DNA of 64,000 nt from Formicarius rufipectus (taxonomy: Eukaryota; Chordata; Aves; Passeriformes; Formicariidae). The stretch covers positions 161,574 to 225,573 of the forward strand of contig VXAU01002502.1 in assembly GCA_013399695.1 (NCBI GenBank), read 5' to 3'. Under the pieces are notes generated by a model. It had not been told where the DNA came from and searched no databases. It saw only the letters and a program-made list of their open reading frames with translations. A program made the translations under genes and the position numbers. Positions 1 through 12,998 of the stretch are shown one piece after another; position 1 is the stretch's first letter, and every line of letters begins with the position of its first letter.

Positions 1-143
1 TGAAAGACATGTTGATATCACTGGACACTGGCCAATTATCCTCAATATCTTTGCTGTTATGCCTGAGCTATATATTTTCCTTTAAACAAAGACTACCCAT
101 CATGTTAAACTGTGTATTTATATGGATTCCAGGTATGAATCTG

Positions 144-189
144 AAAAAAAAAAAAACAAAACAAAACAAAAAACCAAAAAAAACCAAAA
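144..189. repeat. A/C-rich low-complexity tract
   Basis: A run of 13 A is followed by aaaac and aaacc units; the tract contains only A and C. It resembles other A/C tracts in this window (22.9, 26.4, 33.2, 33.9, 38.3, 41.65 kb). It may be an old poly(A) tail that decayed, but no retroposed body is recognisable beside it. Confidence 0.8.
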
Positions 190-3100
190 TATGGCTGGAC
201 AAGAAAAATATGATGTGATGACATAGGAAAAGAGATGTTGTATTTTTTCAGTTATGTAGTCTGATTTGAGGCAAGTCAGACTTTCCTAATGCCTCTTGGA
301 AAAAGAGAGTTTTTTAGGCTAGGAAAACTATGCTTATAATCTGCAGATAGAGGTAATTAAAATGTTCCTAAACAGTTAAAATTTTATGTAAAATTTGAAA
401 GGTTTCTATTTGTTCCATGTTTGACATACACGAGGTTTACTTCTGGAATGAAAAGAGAAATCTTTTTGGTACCAAAAGAAAGTATCAAAAATCACTACAC
501 AAGGACATGGATTTTATACATAATAGGGGCATTTTGATATATAAAGAAATTACTTTGCATCTGTCTGATAGATTTCATTGTCTTAATTGGTCACAGTGAT
601 CCATAGTTTGATATTGAAATATATTTTATTTATTTTTTAATGTATAATTCTCTCTCAAAAGTGCAGCTTTGTATATTAAATAATTTTTTGCTTTCTTCTT
701 AGCCACAAGAATAATCCTCAAGTGACTTTGTGCCTATTGAATAGCAGCAACTGAAGTCAGGCCTTTCCTGATCTCCATTTCTATTCTACTAGCTGAGCGG
801 TGGTATTTATTATACAGGTTCAGAAATGTTAGCACATTTATGTTCTGTCACAGGAGAGGTTTGTCTAGAGTTCCTACAGAGACCAGTGTGACATGCTGAA
901 GCAAGGAAAGAACAGTGTGGGCGCAGCTACTTCAGAAGGTAGTATGGTCTGGCTGAAAGTTAACGTGAGGTGCTGTACTTTGTGTAGAGCATAGGAAAGA
1001 ATGAGATGACACGTGATCAAACTGGAGAGAGATCTTAAAGCTACCAAAATCAACATAAAGTCGTCTTCTCTGAAGGGCAGCAAAGGGGACTGGAAGGAGA
1101 AAGATCACGACTCCTTTTCTTTACTATCTCAGAATTCTCTTGGCCATGCTGCACGTTCCATTCTTGGGCACAGGAAAAGCCAAAGAAGCCCATGTTTTGC
1201 CGAGTAGGTGTGAAATGCTACTAATTTCTCTGTTTAAGAAAGGGTAAAAGATTGCTGATATTGATGATAAAACTAATATGAGCAAGAGGAAAAAATATGT
1301 TGCTCCACAGGATGCAGATTCAGAAGAAGAACTCACCCCATATTTTAATCTGACAGAAAATATGTTAGATCTAGGCTATAAATAAACTGAAAGGTGTCAT
1401 TCCATTTTACAGCTTCTTCATTTGTGAAGCCTGCTCAATATGTCTTTTCGCTATCACACAGAGGGCCATTTCTTCAAATTTCTCACTTATGCCAATGTAA
1501 ATATTCATAATCTGTTTTAAAGGACTATTTTTTTTAAATTTCTCTTTATTTTTTATTTATTTTTCATGTCACTGAGCAGGTGACAGAATAATGCAGAATA
1601 TTTCTTGCAGCAGCGAGACTGATGAAGTGATAAAGTGCAGTGGCACTGTAGGTGTGAACAAACAGAACTCCCAGTGTACTTTTGGTTTATACATCACCTT
1701 GTGCCTAGTGCTGCAAGTAAAAGACTATTATGGATCAGAAAATTAGGCTTTCCCTTCTTTGTCTCCTCTGAGGATATACATGTAACTCTGACAGGTGTTT
1801 TTACTGAAATAGGACCTCGTATAAAGGCTTTTATTTAAAACTCAGTAGAGGCAGACTGGCCTCTCCATGACCACGCCAGGACAGAAGAGCATCACCTTGC
1901 AGGAACCTTGGATTTATGCCCAGTGAGTTCTAATTTTCCCCCATTCACACTGGCAAAGCACAGTCTGAGCACCAAACTGTTTGGGGAAGGATGACTCCTA
2001 TCTCACTAAGCAGAAAAATAAACATATCAAGGAAAAAGATCCATTAAGTGATCATATCTTTTAACACGATGTACACAGCTAATGCTGGAAGATGTGGGCT
2101 CAGCTTACAGGCTTATCTCCAAGAATTGTTTAATCATTATGGATGATTACAAACATCCAGAAATGTTTCATGATCAAAACCTGTCCCTTTCCAGGAATTG
2201 TCATCATCACTAGATTACAGAATCATACATACTTTAATGTTCTTATTCTGGAATAAAAGCACCTTTAATGATTTTTTTATTTTTAAGGAAAAAAACCTTT
2301 GGTTCAGAATGGGAATTCTTCAACCTCCCTTAACAGGTGCGGGAGCAATGCTGAAGTGCCAAGTGCCCTGGTAATTAGGTCATTTTTCTCTGGTGATGAA
2401 TAGTTGAGGTTATTAAGGGAATTAATGCATTGAAACTGGGATCCATATACTCTACACTGCTGTTCTAATGAATGGGACACAACATTATGGAGGGGGGAAG
2501 TAAAAAAAAAGAGAAAAATAATCATTCTGTTTCCTGTTTAAAACTTGCTTATGATCTGTATAGAAATACAATGGATGTACATAAGAAAAAAAGCAGACTC
2601 TGAAGTGTGAATACCAGGCAAAACTACTCACCATCATGATGTAAAATCTTTCGGGTTTAGTTCCTGTTATGAGGAACATGGTCCAAATCCAATTCTTCTA
2701 AACTCCTTTTCCAGACACAGTAACTTCACATGTCTAGAAACCATAAGACAGCTCCTGGGGACTAGATGTTTGAAAAATGTTTCTGCATTCAGTGGTTTTC
2801 TTGCCTAAATATCTTTCTTAGTGTAGTTCAGTCATGTAATTGAATCTTCAGTTTTTCACTACTTTATGTTTACATTTTCTTTTCTGCAATAATTCACAGG
2901 CTAATCTTGCAGAGCTTTCTCTTTTCTTTGTAAGTATATTTGTAGAAAAGTATTATTGATTTTCTTTATGGCCATTTATATTTTAAAGTTTTTTTTTAAA
3001 TACCACTATTTCTATGGACTCATTTCAATGAATGTAGAGGATCTGTATATAATAGATATATTTGGCTTTGTGCCTGCAATGCATTTTGCACAGCTCATCT

Positions 3101-5127
3101 TTCTCTTTCTAAATACATTAACGACATAGTTCCACTAAATTCATTAAGGAAGGATAGACAATGTTATTCAAGTGAAATGCCACACGAATGCTTTTAAAAG
3201 GCAATGTTTACTATCTTTTTCCAACAGTTAATAATGGGCTGATGAGAATTTAGCGTGCAGGAGAGGGGAGACCTGCAAGACATCATAAGGGTTATTGATT
3301 TTTCTTAAGTGCTAAAGCTTTTAAAGGGATTCCTACAAAGACACATGCTATATGGAACAGAATTCTGTGCTTTGTCAATTTAGGTAGATAGTTGAAGAAA
3401 GATACAGACTGGAAAAGTCAAACAAATGGAGAGACCTCTGGGGTTAATAAAAATGAAGCTAGGTTCCTCCCAAATTGCTTTGTAGACAATTGGAAAGGCA
3501 TCACAACCATTCGGCTTCACTTCAGTGGAGCATCTTAGGCAGGAGATGTTATCAGTCCGAGTCGCAAAAGGTTGCAGAGGGAGACTCAGGTCAAGCTATA
3601 CTTCAAAACTCTTCAGACGTTGGGGAAACAGCCACTCACATTCATAACCTCAGATCAACATCAACCATATGCATGACAAAAGGCTCTCTCACGGTGCCAA
3701 ATTCACAAATAGTGTCACAATGCTAAATGATCTGTTTCAGCCTTCCATTACATTTGCTGTTCCCTTTCTGACAGATTACTGCATGTGGCGCTCGGCTTAC
3801 CATGAAGTGTATACTTTCCCAAGGCCAATTGCTGAGCAAGAGATCCATCAAGGCTCCTGAAATGCATTTTCAAAGAGGTTGAAGTGATCTGGTGATGTGC
3901 TGAATTTGAAGTGTTTTTCTACTTCAAAAACCAAAGTCCAGAAGATGGAAGTTTCAAATGAGGTTAGGAAGTTATTTACAATATATTTATTCTCCTTATA
4001 CAGCCAAAGGCAAGTCTGGGGGCTTTTTGATACATTAAGTTGAACCAGTTCAAAACACTTACTGACCTTTTAACTTTTCATGGGGAAAGTACAGATCAGA
4101 TATCAAAGCTGAAAATCTGAGTATTTGTTATAAACAATCTACAGGGAGGTTAGAGATGCAGCAGCAGCCCAGAAATGCAGTGTGTATGTAGCCTACAGAG
4201 AAATTCCTCACCAGCTGAAAACAAGTCCAGATTTTTGCCCCAAGCATGCTTTAATCTGAATATGGAAAATAATTTCTGCTTTGGTTTTGCATAGAATTTC
4301 AGCACTAGAAAGAGAGATTCTGGCTGTGTGTAAATACACCTCTACTAACTTCTTTTTAGAGAAATATGCATGTAAAGTGAAATTGGTCCCTTCAATAAGG
4401 CAGCAAACATCAGGCACTCTCCTAGTACATGCTTTTGTTTTGTTTTTATTTAAAAAGAGCAAAATAGAAAATTTTTCATCAGTAAAGTTTTCTAGTAAGC
4501 AGTGCATGAGCTAAAAAGGCAGTTTGCCTCCTGGATTTTGTTTCCTTAGCTTCTGTGGCATACTACAAGAGCTATTCCTGAACTCTTCAAAGTGTAGTAA
4601 GGCTGTGTCAGCTCTAAGAAAGAAAGGACTAACTCTCCTAGGCTGTGAAAGGGCCCTTTACCTTCGTTTTGATATGTAATTCACATGACAACAAGGAGCC
4701 AGGAGACCCAAAAACATCAAGGCACTGAGGAAAGAGGTATCATATAAATGCAGGGTCATGGAGCTGTAGAGAGTACACACAGCAAAATGCAAGACAAGAA
4801 CAGGAACACCATGTCCCCAGTAAGGAAAGTAAAGAAGGAGGTGAAAGAAAAGTTTATATTCTCAGGTAAATACCCTGACATGTGAAATTCCTGCTGTTTT
4901 TTTGAGAAAATTGATTAAAACTTACTGAGTTAAAAAAGGTATTAGGAAACAAAAAATTAAGAGGCACCTCAATTTTTCAGACAGGTCTATTAATAAATAA
5001 CCTGTATTACATTACAAATGACTTTAATTCTCATGTAAATAGCAGCAAACCATCTTTATGAGTGAAAAAGCCTTATGAAGAAAGGCCTCTAAGACTCTGC
5101 AAACCAAAATAAGTGTGAAATTAGCAT
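190..5127. other. unannotated AT-rich noncoding DNA
   Basis: No gene, RNA or recognisable transposon was seen. All reading frames are broken by frequent stops, and the longest open frames are under 100 codons with no family resemblance. On the minus strand a 32-nt segment at 2632-2663 has a good acceptor (ttcctcataacag before it) and a strong donor (gtgagtag after it), with one frame open. This is within chance expectation and I do not call it an exon. Confidence 0.7.
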
Positions 5128-5467
5128 TATAGCAGCCTCCTAAAGGAGGCCTACAAGAAAGAGGGAGAGAGACTTTTTCCAAGGGCTTATAGTGACAGGA
5201 TAAGGAGGAATGACCTTAAGTTGAGGGAAGTTAGGTTTAGATTAAGTATCAGGAAGAAATTCTTTACTGTGAGGGTGGTGAGGCACTGGCATGGGTTGTT
5301 CAGAAAAGCCATGGCTGCCCCATCCCTGGAAGTGTTCAAGGCCAGGTCGGGTTGGGCTTTCAGTAACTTGAACTACCAAAAGTGTACCTGCGCATGGCAG
5401 GGGGTTGGAACAAGATATTCTTTACTTAAGGTCCCTTCCAAACCAGACCAATCTATGATTATATGAT
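5128..5467 (+). mobile_element. CR1 LINE, 5'-truncated 3' end
   Basis: Avian CR1 non-LTR retrotransposon fragment in sense orientation. It includes the end of the reverse-transcriptase ORF; the plus-strand frame from about 5221 reads RFRLSIRKKFFTVRVVRHW, a motif shared with the copies near 44.2 and 46.1 kb. The 3' UTR follows, with ggttggaacaagat and aggtcccttccaaaccagac, then the terminal ctatgattatatgat repeat. The 5' boundary is approximate. Truncation at the 5' end is normal for CR1, and this copy cannot mobilise. Confidence 0.93.
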
Positions 5468-6360
5468 TTTAAGATGATAAATTGCATTTAAATTTTGCTA
5501 AAAGCTTTGCCAACAAAATGAAATCCCCATTGCTAACATACTCTGAATTATGGTAGAGTGTATACACATATACTTACAGATTTCACACTTGGATATTTCC
5601 AATTATCTCAGCTGTACTTCAGCTTTCTGACACACCTACCTTATTTTTCATGGGGGAAAAAATTAAGAAACTATTATTAGGAGATCTCCAACAGAAAGGA
5701 CTGCCAATCAAAATGTAACATATTGAAAAGGTCAAGTATTTCCCCTTAATACATTCCGAGTCAGAGCTCTCTTTGTTCTTCAGTTTCTTCAATGCTACAA
5801 TTAATTCAATTAAAGTAACTTTCAAGCTAAGAAGTGTTGTCATAGATCATAACCTTTAGAAATGTCTGCATCCTTTCTTACACATTTACCTTAGTTAGCA
5901 TATTTTAATGATATCTCGAGGAAAAACTGAGTTAAGTGCTCCTGGCTTCTGAAAAAAAAAATAAAATTAATAAATAAGAAAGCTGTCAAAAACATACAGA
6001 AAGATTTAGAGGTATTATATTTAAAGATCAATACCCATCCATACAGTGAACTGGACACAGAAAGATAGTGAGATAGCAAAAAATAGAGTAATGGGGGGGG
6101 AAAGAAGGTACTTAGAGTAAAATTCTTAATATGTCTCTCATCAGCATCCCACTTCACTTTCAAGAAAGGATGATGACAATATGATGGGTTAAAGGAAATA
6201 ATAATAATATGAAAAAAAAAAAAAGGAGGAGAAAGCATATACTTGAGAAACTGGGTGATTGCCCTATGTGATGAGCTGATCAGCTAAATTCCTAGCATTA
6301 GTCTGGGGGATCCTCTTTTGGAGCATCTTAGCTACATAAAGTCAGGTCCTTCCATCATTT
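5468..6360. other. unannotated noncoding DNA
   Basis: No gene or recognisable repeat was seen. It holds a short ATA microsatellite and an A run near 6200-6222, and a run of eight G near 6091. Confidence 0.65.
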
Positions 6361-6882
6361 TGATGGTTCAAACTGGATCAGACCATTACTGACTGGATCA
6401 AATGGGATCAAACTGGTTCCAGCCAGTTAAAATCAGATTATAGAATCACAGAATATGTTGAGTTGGAAGGGACCCACCAGGATCATTGAGTTCAAACCCT
6501 GGCCCTGTGCAGGACACCCAAAGGACCTCACCATATGCCTGAGAGCATTGTCCAAATGCTTCTTGAACTCTGGCAGGCTTGCTGCTATGACTGGTTCAAA
6601 CCTGATCAAAACAGTTCAAACTGGTACCAACCAGATCAAACCAATTCCAGGCAAATCAAACTAGTTCTGACTGGCTTAAACAGGATCTAAGCAGTTCTAA
6701 ATACTTCAAACTAGATCAGTCCAGTACCAACTGGTTTAAACATTATCAAATAGTTCCAATGGGTTTAAACCAGATTGAAACCGTTTAAACCAGCTCAGAT
6801 GGGTTCCAACTGGATCCAGCCTCTTTGAACTGATCAGTCCAGATCCAGCTGTTTCAAACTGGGTCTAACTACAGCTTCAAAC
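6361..6882. repeat. 10-bp-periodic degenerate tandem array, split by CR1
   Basis: The sequence parses into consecutive 10-mers that vary around aactggttca and aaccagatca, with the half-sites ggttca or agatca recurring in the same phase. There are about 8 units at 6361-6440 and about 29 at 6589-6882, separated by a 150-bp CR1 insertion. Alternating ggttca and gatca units give a 20-bp higher-order period over part of the array. The period equals roughly one DNA helical turn. Units are strongly diverged, so the array is old. No coding frame or known family is recognised. Confidence 0.85.
6437..6588 (-). mobile_element. CR1 LINE fragment, 3' end, antisense
   Basis: It begins tatagaatcacagaatatg and continues ttggaagggacccaccaggatcat, the standard antisense start of an avian CR1 3' UTR, then reaches gagagcattgtccaaatgcttcttg inside the end of the ORF. 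It is only about 150 bp long and heavily 5'-truncated. It lies inside the 10-bp-periodic array, so the array predates this insertion. It belongs to the same CR1 group as the 27.5 kb copy (both have the ctgcacaggacacc-type stretch). Confidence 0.92.
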
Positions 6883-8460
6883 CCTTGCTGCAGTTCATAT
6901 TCTACTTAAAAGTATCTCTATCACTGCAGCCCTCAGTTTTCTCAAGGAAAGTGTCATAAGGAAGCTGAGGCAGTGCCAGCAGCTCGTGGCTGTTCCCAGT
7001 TCCTCGGCTGGGGGGAGCATTTTCAGCCAACAACCCCAGTTACTCCTTTCCTCAGCTCCCTGGAAGGAGCTGAACAATTGGCAATTGATGTGACATTTTC
7101 CATCCTTTTATAATCCCTTTGATCCCTCAGAAGATATGGTGATTTTCAGACTGAAAAACATTGTCCAAAGGAAAATTCTTTCAGATTATTTGCAAGAGGA
7201 ACTCGAGAATGATAGTCAAATATTTTATAAATTGGGGTTCTACCTCTCTTTAGACCACACATGCTACTGGTTTGTACTAAACAAGAAGTCAGGAGGTAAA
7301 AACATTCTCTTCTCAAATGTGTACCCACCCCCTAGCATTGTTACCTGAGAGGTTATGTTGTGCAGGTTAGGAATGGATTTTTATGTTCCTTGTACCATCC
7401 TGGGCCAGTCCTTCCTGGTATGTTGAAAGGGATGGAAAAAGAAATACCTCTAAAAGCAATCATTCCTTTCATGAAGGTACTGATTCATTCTTGGCTAAGA
7501 ATTAAACTAATTTTATTTTTACATATAAATAGCTTTTCCCTTCCCTCCTCTACATCAAAGCTCATAACAACTCTGATTAACAAAACAAAACAACAAAGCA
7601 AAATACGGATTGTGTTCATACTTTGTATTGTTTAGAAGCAAAAGTATTTTCCTGAGCACCTTTTTTATTATTAATAATTGCACCCACAAATAAAAATAAT
7701 AATAAAATTTGCAAGATACACAAATATACCACTGTTTGTTCAAACATGGCATCTCTGGAAGGTATTAGTTCAAAGATACTGTATTGATTTAAATTGAAAT
7801 GAATTGCCTTTCAGGGAAAATGCATTAACTTCAGTGGAGACACATGGCAGTGAATATAAATGAAAATCAAAATTATTTCACTAGTCTATTTTGACCTCAG
7901 TTCACATGATTTTTATTTTTTTTTTCAATAAATTGAATCCAAACCAACACTAGCTTATGACATTGTGTATGTATGAATTTCAACAAGGATGAAAAAAAAT
8001 GGAGAAATGGAAGAGGTATGAAATATGAATCAGATGGCCTTAAGGTCCTTCTTTTCCCCAAGGATTTTACCTACCTACCCTTATTTATTGTCTGATTTAA
8101 TAGACACTTGAGGATTTTATTTTATTATTTTGGGAGAGGGAACAGTATATCAATTTAAGCACTTACTGGGATTTCTGCTTTAAATAGTCTTGTGAGTAGA
8201 CTGATTAATGCTTTTTATTTTGTATATCTTCCAGAACAATGCAACCATGTGATTTTTTTTGTCCCACATTGCTTCTCATATTTTATGAGAGTCCCCACTA
8301 AAGAATATACACTTTAAATCAGAATTTTTCTTTATTTACTAATATTGAATTTGCATCTTAATCTTGCAAATGAGTCTTGGTGTACTAGAGCTAATAATTT
8401 ACATTCTGAGAATCACACAACAGGAAGCCAAACAACACCCACAAATATATACATACAAAG
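6883..8460. other. unannotated noncoding DNA
   Basis: AT-rich, CpG-poor sequence with no recognised gene, RNA or transposon. It contains small A- or T-rich runs only. Confidence 0.65.
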
Positions 8461-8566
<106 letters not shown>

Positions 8567-11500
8567 ACTCCACACAATAAAAAAATCTTTTCAGGTAAAT
8601 ATGATTCAGTCACAAAGGTGAAGTCATTATAATACATTGAGAAATGTGGACTAGTCAAGAGAGGTGTCAATATTAAAAGCTTCCATGAAACTGAAGAAAG
8701 CTGCTGTCATCTTTTGTTCCACTTGGGTCAGTATTTTACAGCCATTGTATTATACTGCACTTGTATTAAACTGTGAGTTAACTTGTGACTTTTGTATTGG
8801 TACATTTAAATTCAAACAAACTGTATTCAATATTCCCTCTGTGCTTCTCAGCTACCGTTTTGGCAATATTGTGATGAGTGTGAATTCTATAGTTCCTCTC
8901 TGGTCAACAGTAAAAGTATTTTTTATTGATTTCATGGTGAGTCTTTATTCCCCAGCTAACCTCTCTTGGAGGCCATCCAAATGAGAGGACTCCAGTGAGC
9001 CTTGGAAAAGGAAGCAAGCTCTGGTGTGACACTGAAGGAGAATGGTGAGTGATTGCAGTACCTTTGAGAGGCTGAGGACAGCAAACAGAAGAAAGAGCTG
9101 ACTATAGGATAGGCAGTGGAGAAGTCATCCCAATAGGAAAGTGAGTGTAAAAACAAGCTGGTGAAGAAAATGCACTCAGTGGGGACTCTTAAAATGTATG
9201 TCTTCACACTCGTGAACCAGTCATGGTGTGGAAAGGGTTCACTGTATAAATTTTGAGAGCAGAGAATTTTAAAGAAACAAGCCTACTGTAGAGCAACCTG
9301 AATTTCTTTTGCTACCTTTATGAGACTGTGTTGTCATTGAACCAGAAGATGCAATTAAAGCTGTAGATATCAACTTGTTAATCACAAAAATCCTGTCAGA
9401 AGATTGTTACCAATCTCTGCATTTTTCCAATGAGTGCACAGAGGCTGACTGAGTCACCCAGGTATGTTTTAGTACAGGGTAAAAAAGAGGAGTTTAGATG
9501 GTTTGGGCTTGGGCACCATTTTTCACCTCAGTGTCAGCCTCTTGCCTTTGAACTCTGTCTCAAGAATGAAATATGATGGTTTGATTTTCATTAACAGCAT
9601 TTAATGATACACACCCTGATGATGTGTTTAAAATTAAGATTTCAGTCCATCACATGGACCTGGAAGTCCACTAAATTATCCTAGAGGTAAGATATTCTTA
9701 ACCTTACCTAATGGTAATTACCTATATTGGCTTCTTCCCTAATGTCTGGAGTATATATTGATAAATTTGCAGGGATCATAGAGGCAGCCACTTGATGTCA
9801 CCATAACTCCATAGAAATATTGCTCTTCATGCACTAACAGGGTGAAAATAAGTGGTTCAAATAGAAATGTGCTTGGAATGAATGTTTCTGTCACTAGACA
9901 TATGAGGTAGATGGATGATGTACATCATCACATTTATTCTTTTCTGCAGAAAGGGAAAGGGTAGTTACAGAAAAGCTCCTTCTTGTGTTTACACTAAAGA
10001 TTACTTTTAATTAGGAAACTTGTCTAAGAGGAATGAGATTTTTCTAACAAAGAATGGAAAATACTGCTGAGGAAAAATACTGATAAAAGCAGTAACACTA
10101 CAATAATCTGAAAAAGCTGAGAGATTTCTTTGGGTCAGAAATATTTGTCATTGCTCAGTACAAATTTTCTTTGTTGTTATTAGAGACTGACACAGTCTAT
10201 TTTGAATTTTCTAGAAATCCTTTTGTGATGTGAAAACTCCCAAGATTTTGGGCCCAATGCCATGATTCAGTTTATCAAAAAGATTAATGCCTTCTAATAT
10301 TGCAACAAAGGCCAGAACCATATCTTACTTGAAAATTGCATTTGTTAAAAATGTGATTTTTTGAAAGAGAGACCTTTATGTGAATAACAGTTGTGTACAT
10401 TTCAATAGCACAATTTTTATATATAGTTAAGATCATGTATAATTGCAATGTATGGCAATAAAGCCTGAATTAGCAGTTATCTCAGAAAAAAGTATATTTA
10501 CTGAGAAAAAACCCCTGAAAGAATGTGCTTATTTTTTTAAGCCAAAACAAAGTTTAGAAACAGTTTTCACAGCACCTAATTTTGGTTTAAAAAATGTCAT
10601 ATTTAACATCCCCTCACCCAAACCAGATCCAGTAATAAATTCTTTTTCTGTGTTGGACTGAGTTAAAGAATTTCTGGGGATTGACTTGAACTGTGGTTTT
10701 TTTCATGACATAAATTTGCAGCAGGGAAAAAAAAATAGAAAAAAATAATCAGTCGTTTTTCACTCAGATCTTCTGTTATTTCCTACCTTACCTTGTTGTG
10801 GTTATGAACTACTTCTTCCTCTGAAAAGGCTCAAACAACATGATTGCCTAGATCGAGTCTCAGAGGTATAGAATATATTGGGAGTGGGAATAGAATGAAG
10901 ATTTTTAAACTCAGCTGAAGAAAAAAAGGCGGCACCTTAATCTTAAAGTATGTCTTAATAATGAAAATTGTGTGTCTAGATTCCACATAGAGAGAGAATG
11001 AGAAGTTGAAAATGGAAAGCAAATTTGTATCTCTGATTTTTTTTTTTACCTCAAGTCGTTGTCATCTAAGTCTTGAAAACATTTAAAATTGCCCAGGACA
11101 CTCGTTATTTAAAATACAGAGTCGGGATCAGCTAATCATTCTCTCCATCCCTCTTACCAAAAAAAGGATTTAACCATCAGGCTGTGCAGCTGGGACTACT
11201 TTAGCCAAAATGCCTTGTTCAGTAATGAAAGAGCTTCCAGCTTCAAACGGAGGAGCTGTGTACCAACTGAAACCTCACCTGGTAACTTGAGCACTTTTCA
11301 GGAAATGAATTTTTTTTATATTGTCATTCAGAGAATGAAAAGGAGTCCATGGCATTCTGAGAAAGAGAACCACTATGGCACTGTTTAAATAACTAGCAGA
11401 GGGTGATGGAGGTGGCCTGCCATGTATCCAGTAAATTATCATTGTGAATCCTATGACCTCAAATCTGTCAAACACACTCAGAAAGTCTATGGAATTTAGC

Positions 11501-12972
11501 ATTTTTGGAGAAGCAGAAGTGGGGAACCTTGCTTTGGTTTCCCTGTATGGCTTAGATGTTTTACTGCTTGCAGGACCTGGGGTTTAGGACGTCAGACACG
11601 CATCCAGAAGCAGAACATGGGACAACTGAAGAGCTTTTTTCTGTCTAAGGCCTCCAGGCATACCTCAGGTCAGGCACAAACTACTTTAAGGTCTTAAAAT
11701 AATTCAGTGTAATTACAAACTACTTAAGTACTGCTTGATAGGACATGGATGTACACATGATGGGATAGAAACACCTCACTATGTCTGGCAGAGTGGTGTG
11801 CATCTCATGACAACCAGGAAATTTTTTTTTTGACTGCTACATATTTTCAGAACTGATTCTTTACCTGGTCTAACTTAGCACTGGTCATAGTCTCCAGTGT
11901 GGTTCAGTGTAGTGATTTGTGGAAGTGTGGAACTGTAATTTAGGTGTAATATCTAGCTCTGAGGGCTTCATATACATCTTCACTGCAATCCACTCAGATA
12001 TGAAAAGCAATTCTGGTTGGTTACTCAGCTGCCAAAGGACTACAGTAGCTTGTGTCTAGATGACTGATATAGTTGTCTGCATGTATTATCACTCTCTAGC
12101 AAGGGAATCTGCAGTCTAAGAGGCAGTCAAACTGATAAAAATTTAGCATAGACTGTGCTAATCTAGGTGAAATTAAGTTACTGTAACCTTTCACCTGGCA
12201 TTCTGACTTCCAGTATGATTTGATTTAAGCTCCTTCACTTTTTGTAAAACTTCAAGTAAGAGCTTATGTGCAAGCTAATGAAAACCTGAGAGAACAAAAG
12301 CTGGCCACACACAGATGGAGTCACAACAGCAAAATCTAAGAGGAAGAGAAAGTAATTAATAAAATTTCTTTTCCTGCCCGTGCCTCCGAATCTGGCTACA
12401 GAACTCTATAGAGTGGGCTATAAATTTTGATACAGGAAATGATGGAGATTGGCACCTTTGAAACTGTAATGATGCCAATCTCTTACTTTCCCTCCGTCCT
12501 GCACGTCTTGTCATGAGTTTTATGTTAATGATTTGGAGATCTACCCAGCAAAGACATTGCTGTACTTTGCCAGTATCTTGCTTATTACTGCAAAAGCAGC
12601 TCAGAAGAAAGGAGAAATTAACAACTAGTGAGATTTAAATTAGAAAATGGACTCTTCAAAAGAAATACATAAAACTAAACTCTAATGGGGTGTTATTGCT
12701 AGTTTCTCTTTTATCTGTAGGAGTCTACCTGAGTCTGTTTTACTACTGTGCTTCATCTGTTAATTAAATGTTGCACATGGATCTCCAAAGCCAGCTCAGG
12801 CTATACTAAATGCAATGGTTTAATTCTGACTGTCCTATTACAAAAGATGAAACTTAGAGAGCTGCCTACAAAATAAAAAGAAACAAAAATTACATTATGT
12901 TAAAATCAAACACACCCCCCAATAATTTATTTCAGACCTTGATCTTAATAGGCAACAGACATGCCTATATCT

Positions 12973-12998
12973 AAAATACAGACATCTGTCTGTATTTT
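12973..12998. repeat. perfect inverted repeat, 12-bp arms, 2-nt loop
   Basis: The left arm AAAATACAGACA and right arm TGTCTGTATTTT are exact reverse complements around a central TC. Symmetry ends at both flanks. It is too short for a typical microRNA precursor. Confidence 0.9.

Noticed and set aside
2632..2663. Minus-strand 32-nt segment with good splice sites
   Set aside because: Very short and isolated; chance combinations of AG and GTGAGT this close are common, and nothing else supports an exon.
6361..6882. Considered as a CRISPR-like or spaced-repeat array
   Set aside because: Units are contiguous 10-mers without spacers, and the genome is avian.
12973..12998. Considered as a microRNA precursor, together with the 44796-44828 hairpin
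   Set aside because: The stems are too short (12 and 15 bp) and the loops too small for Drosha/Dicer substrates.
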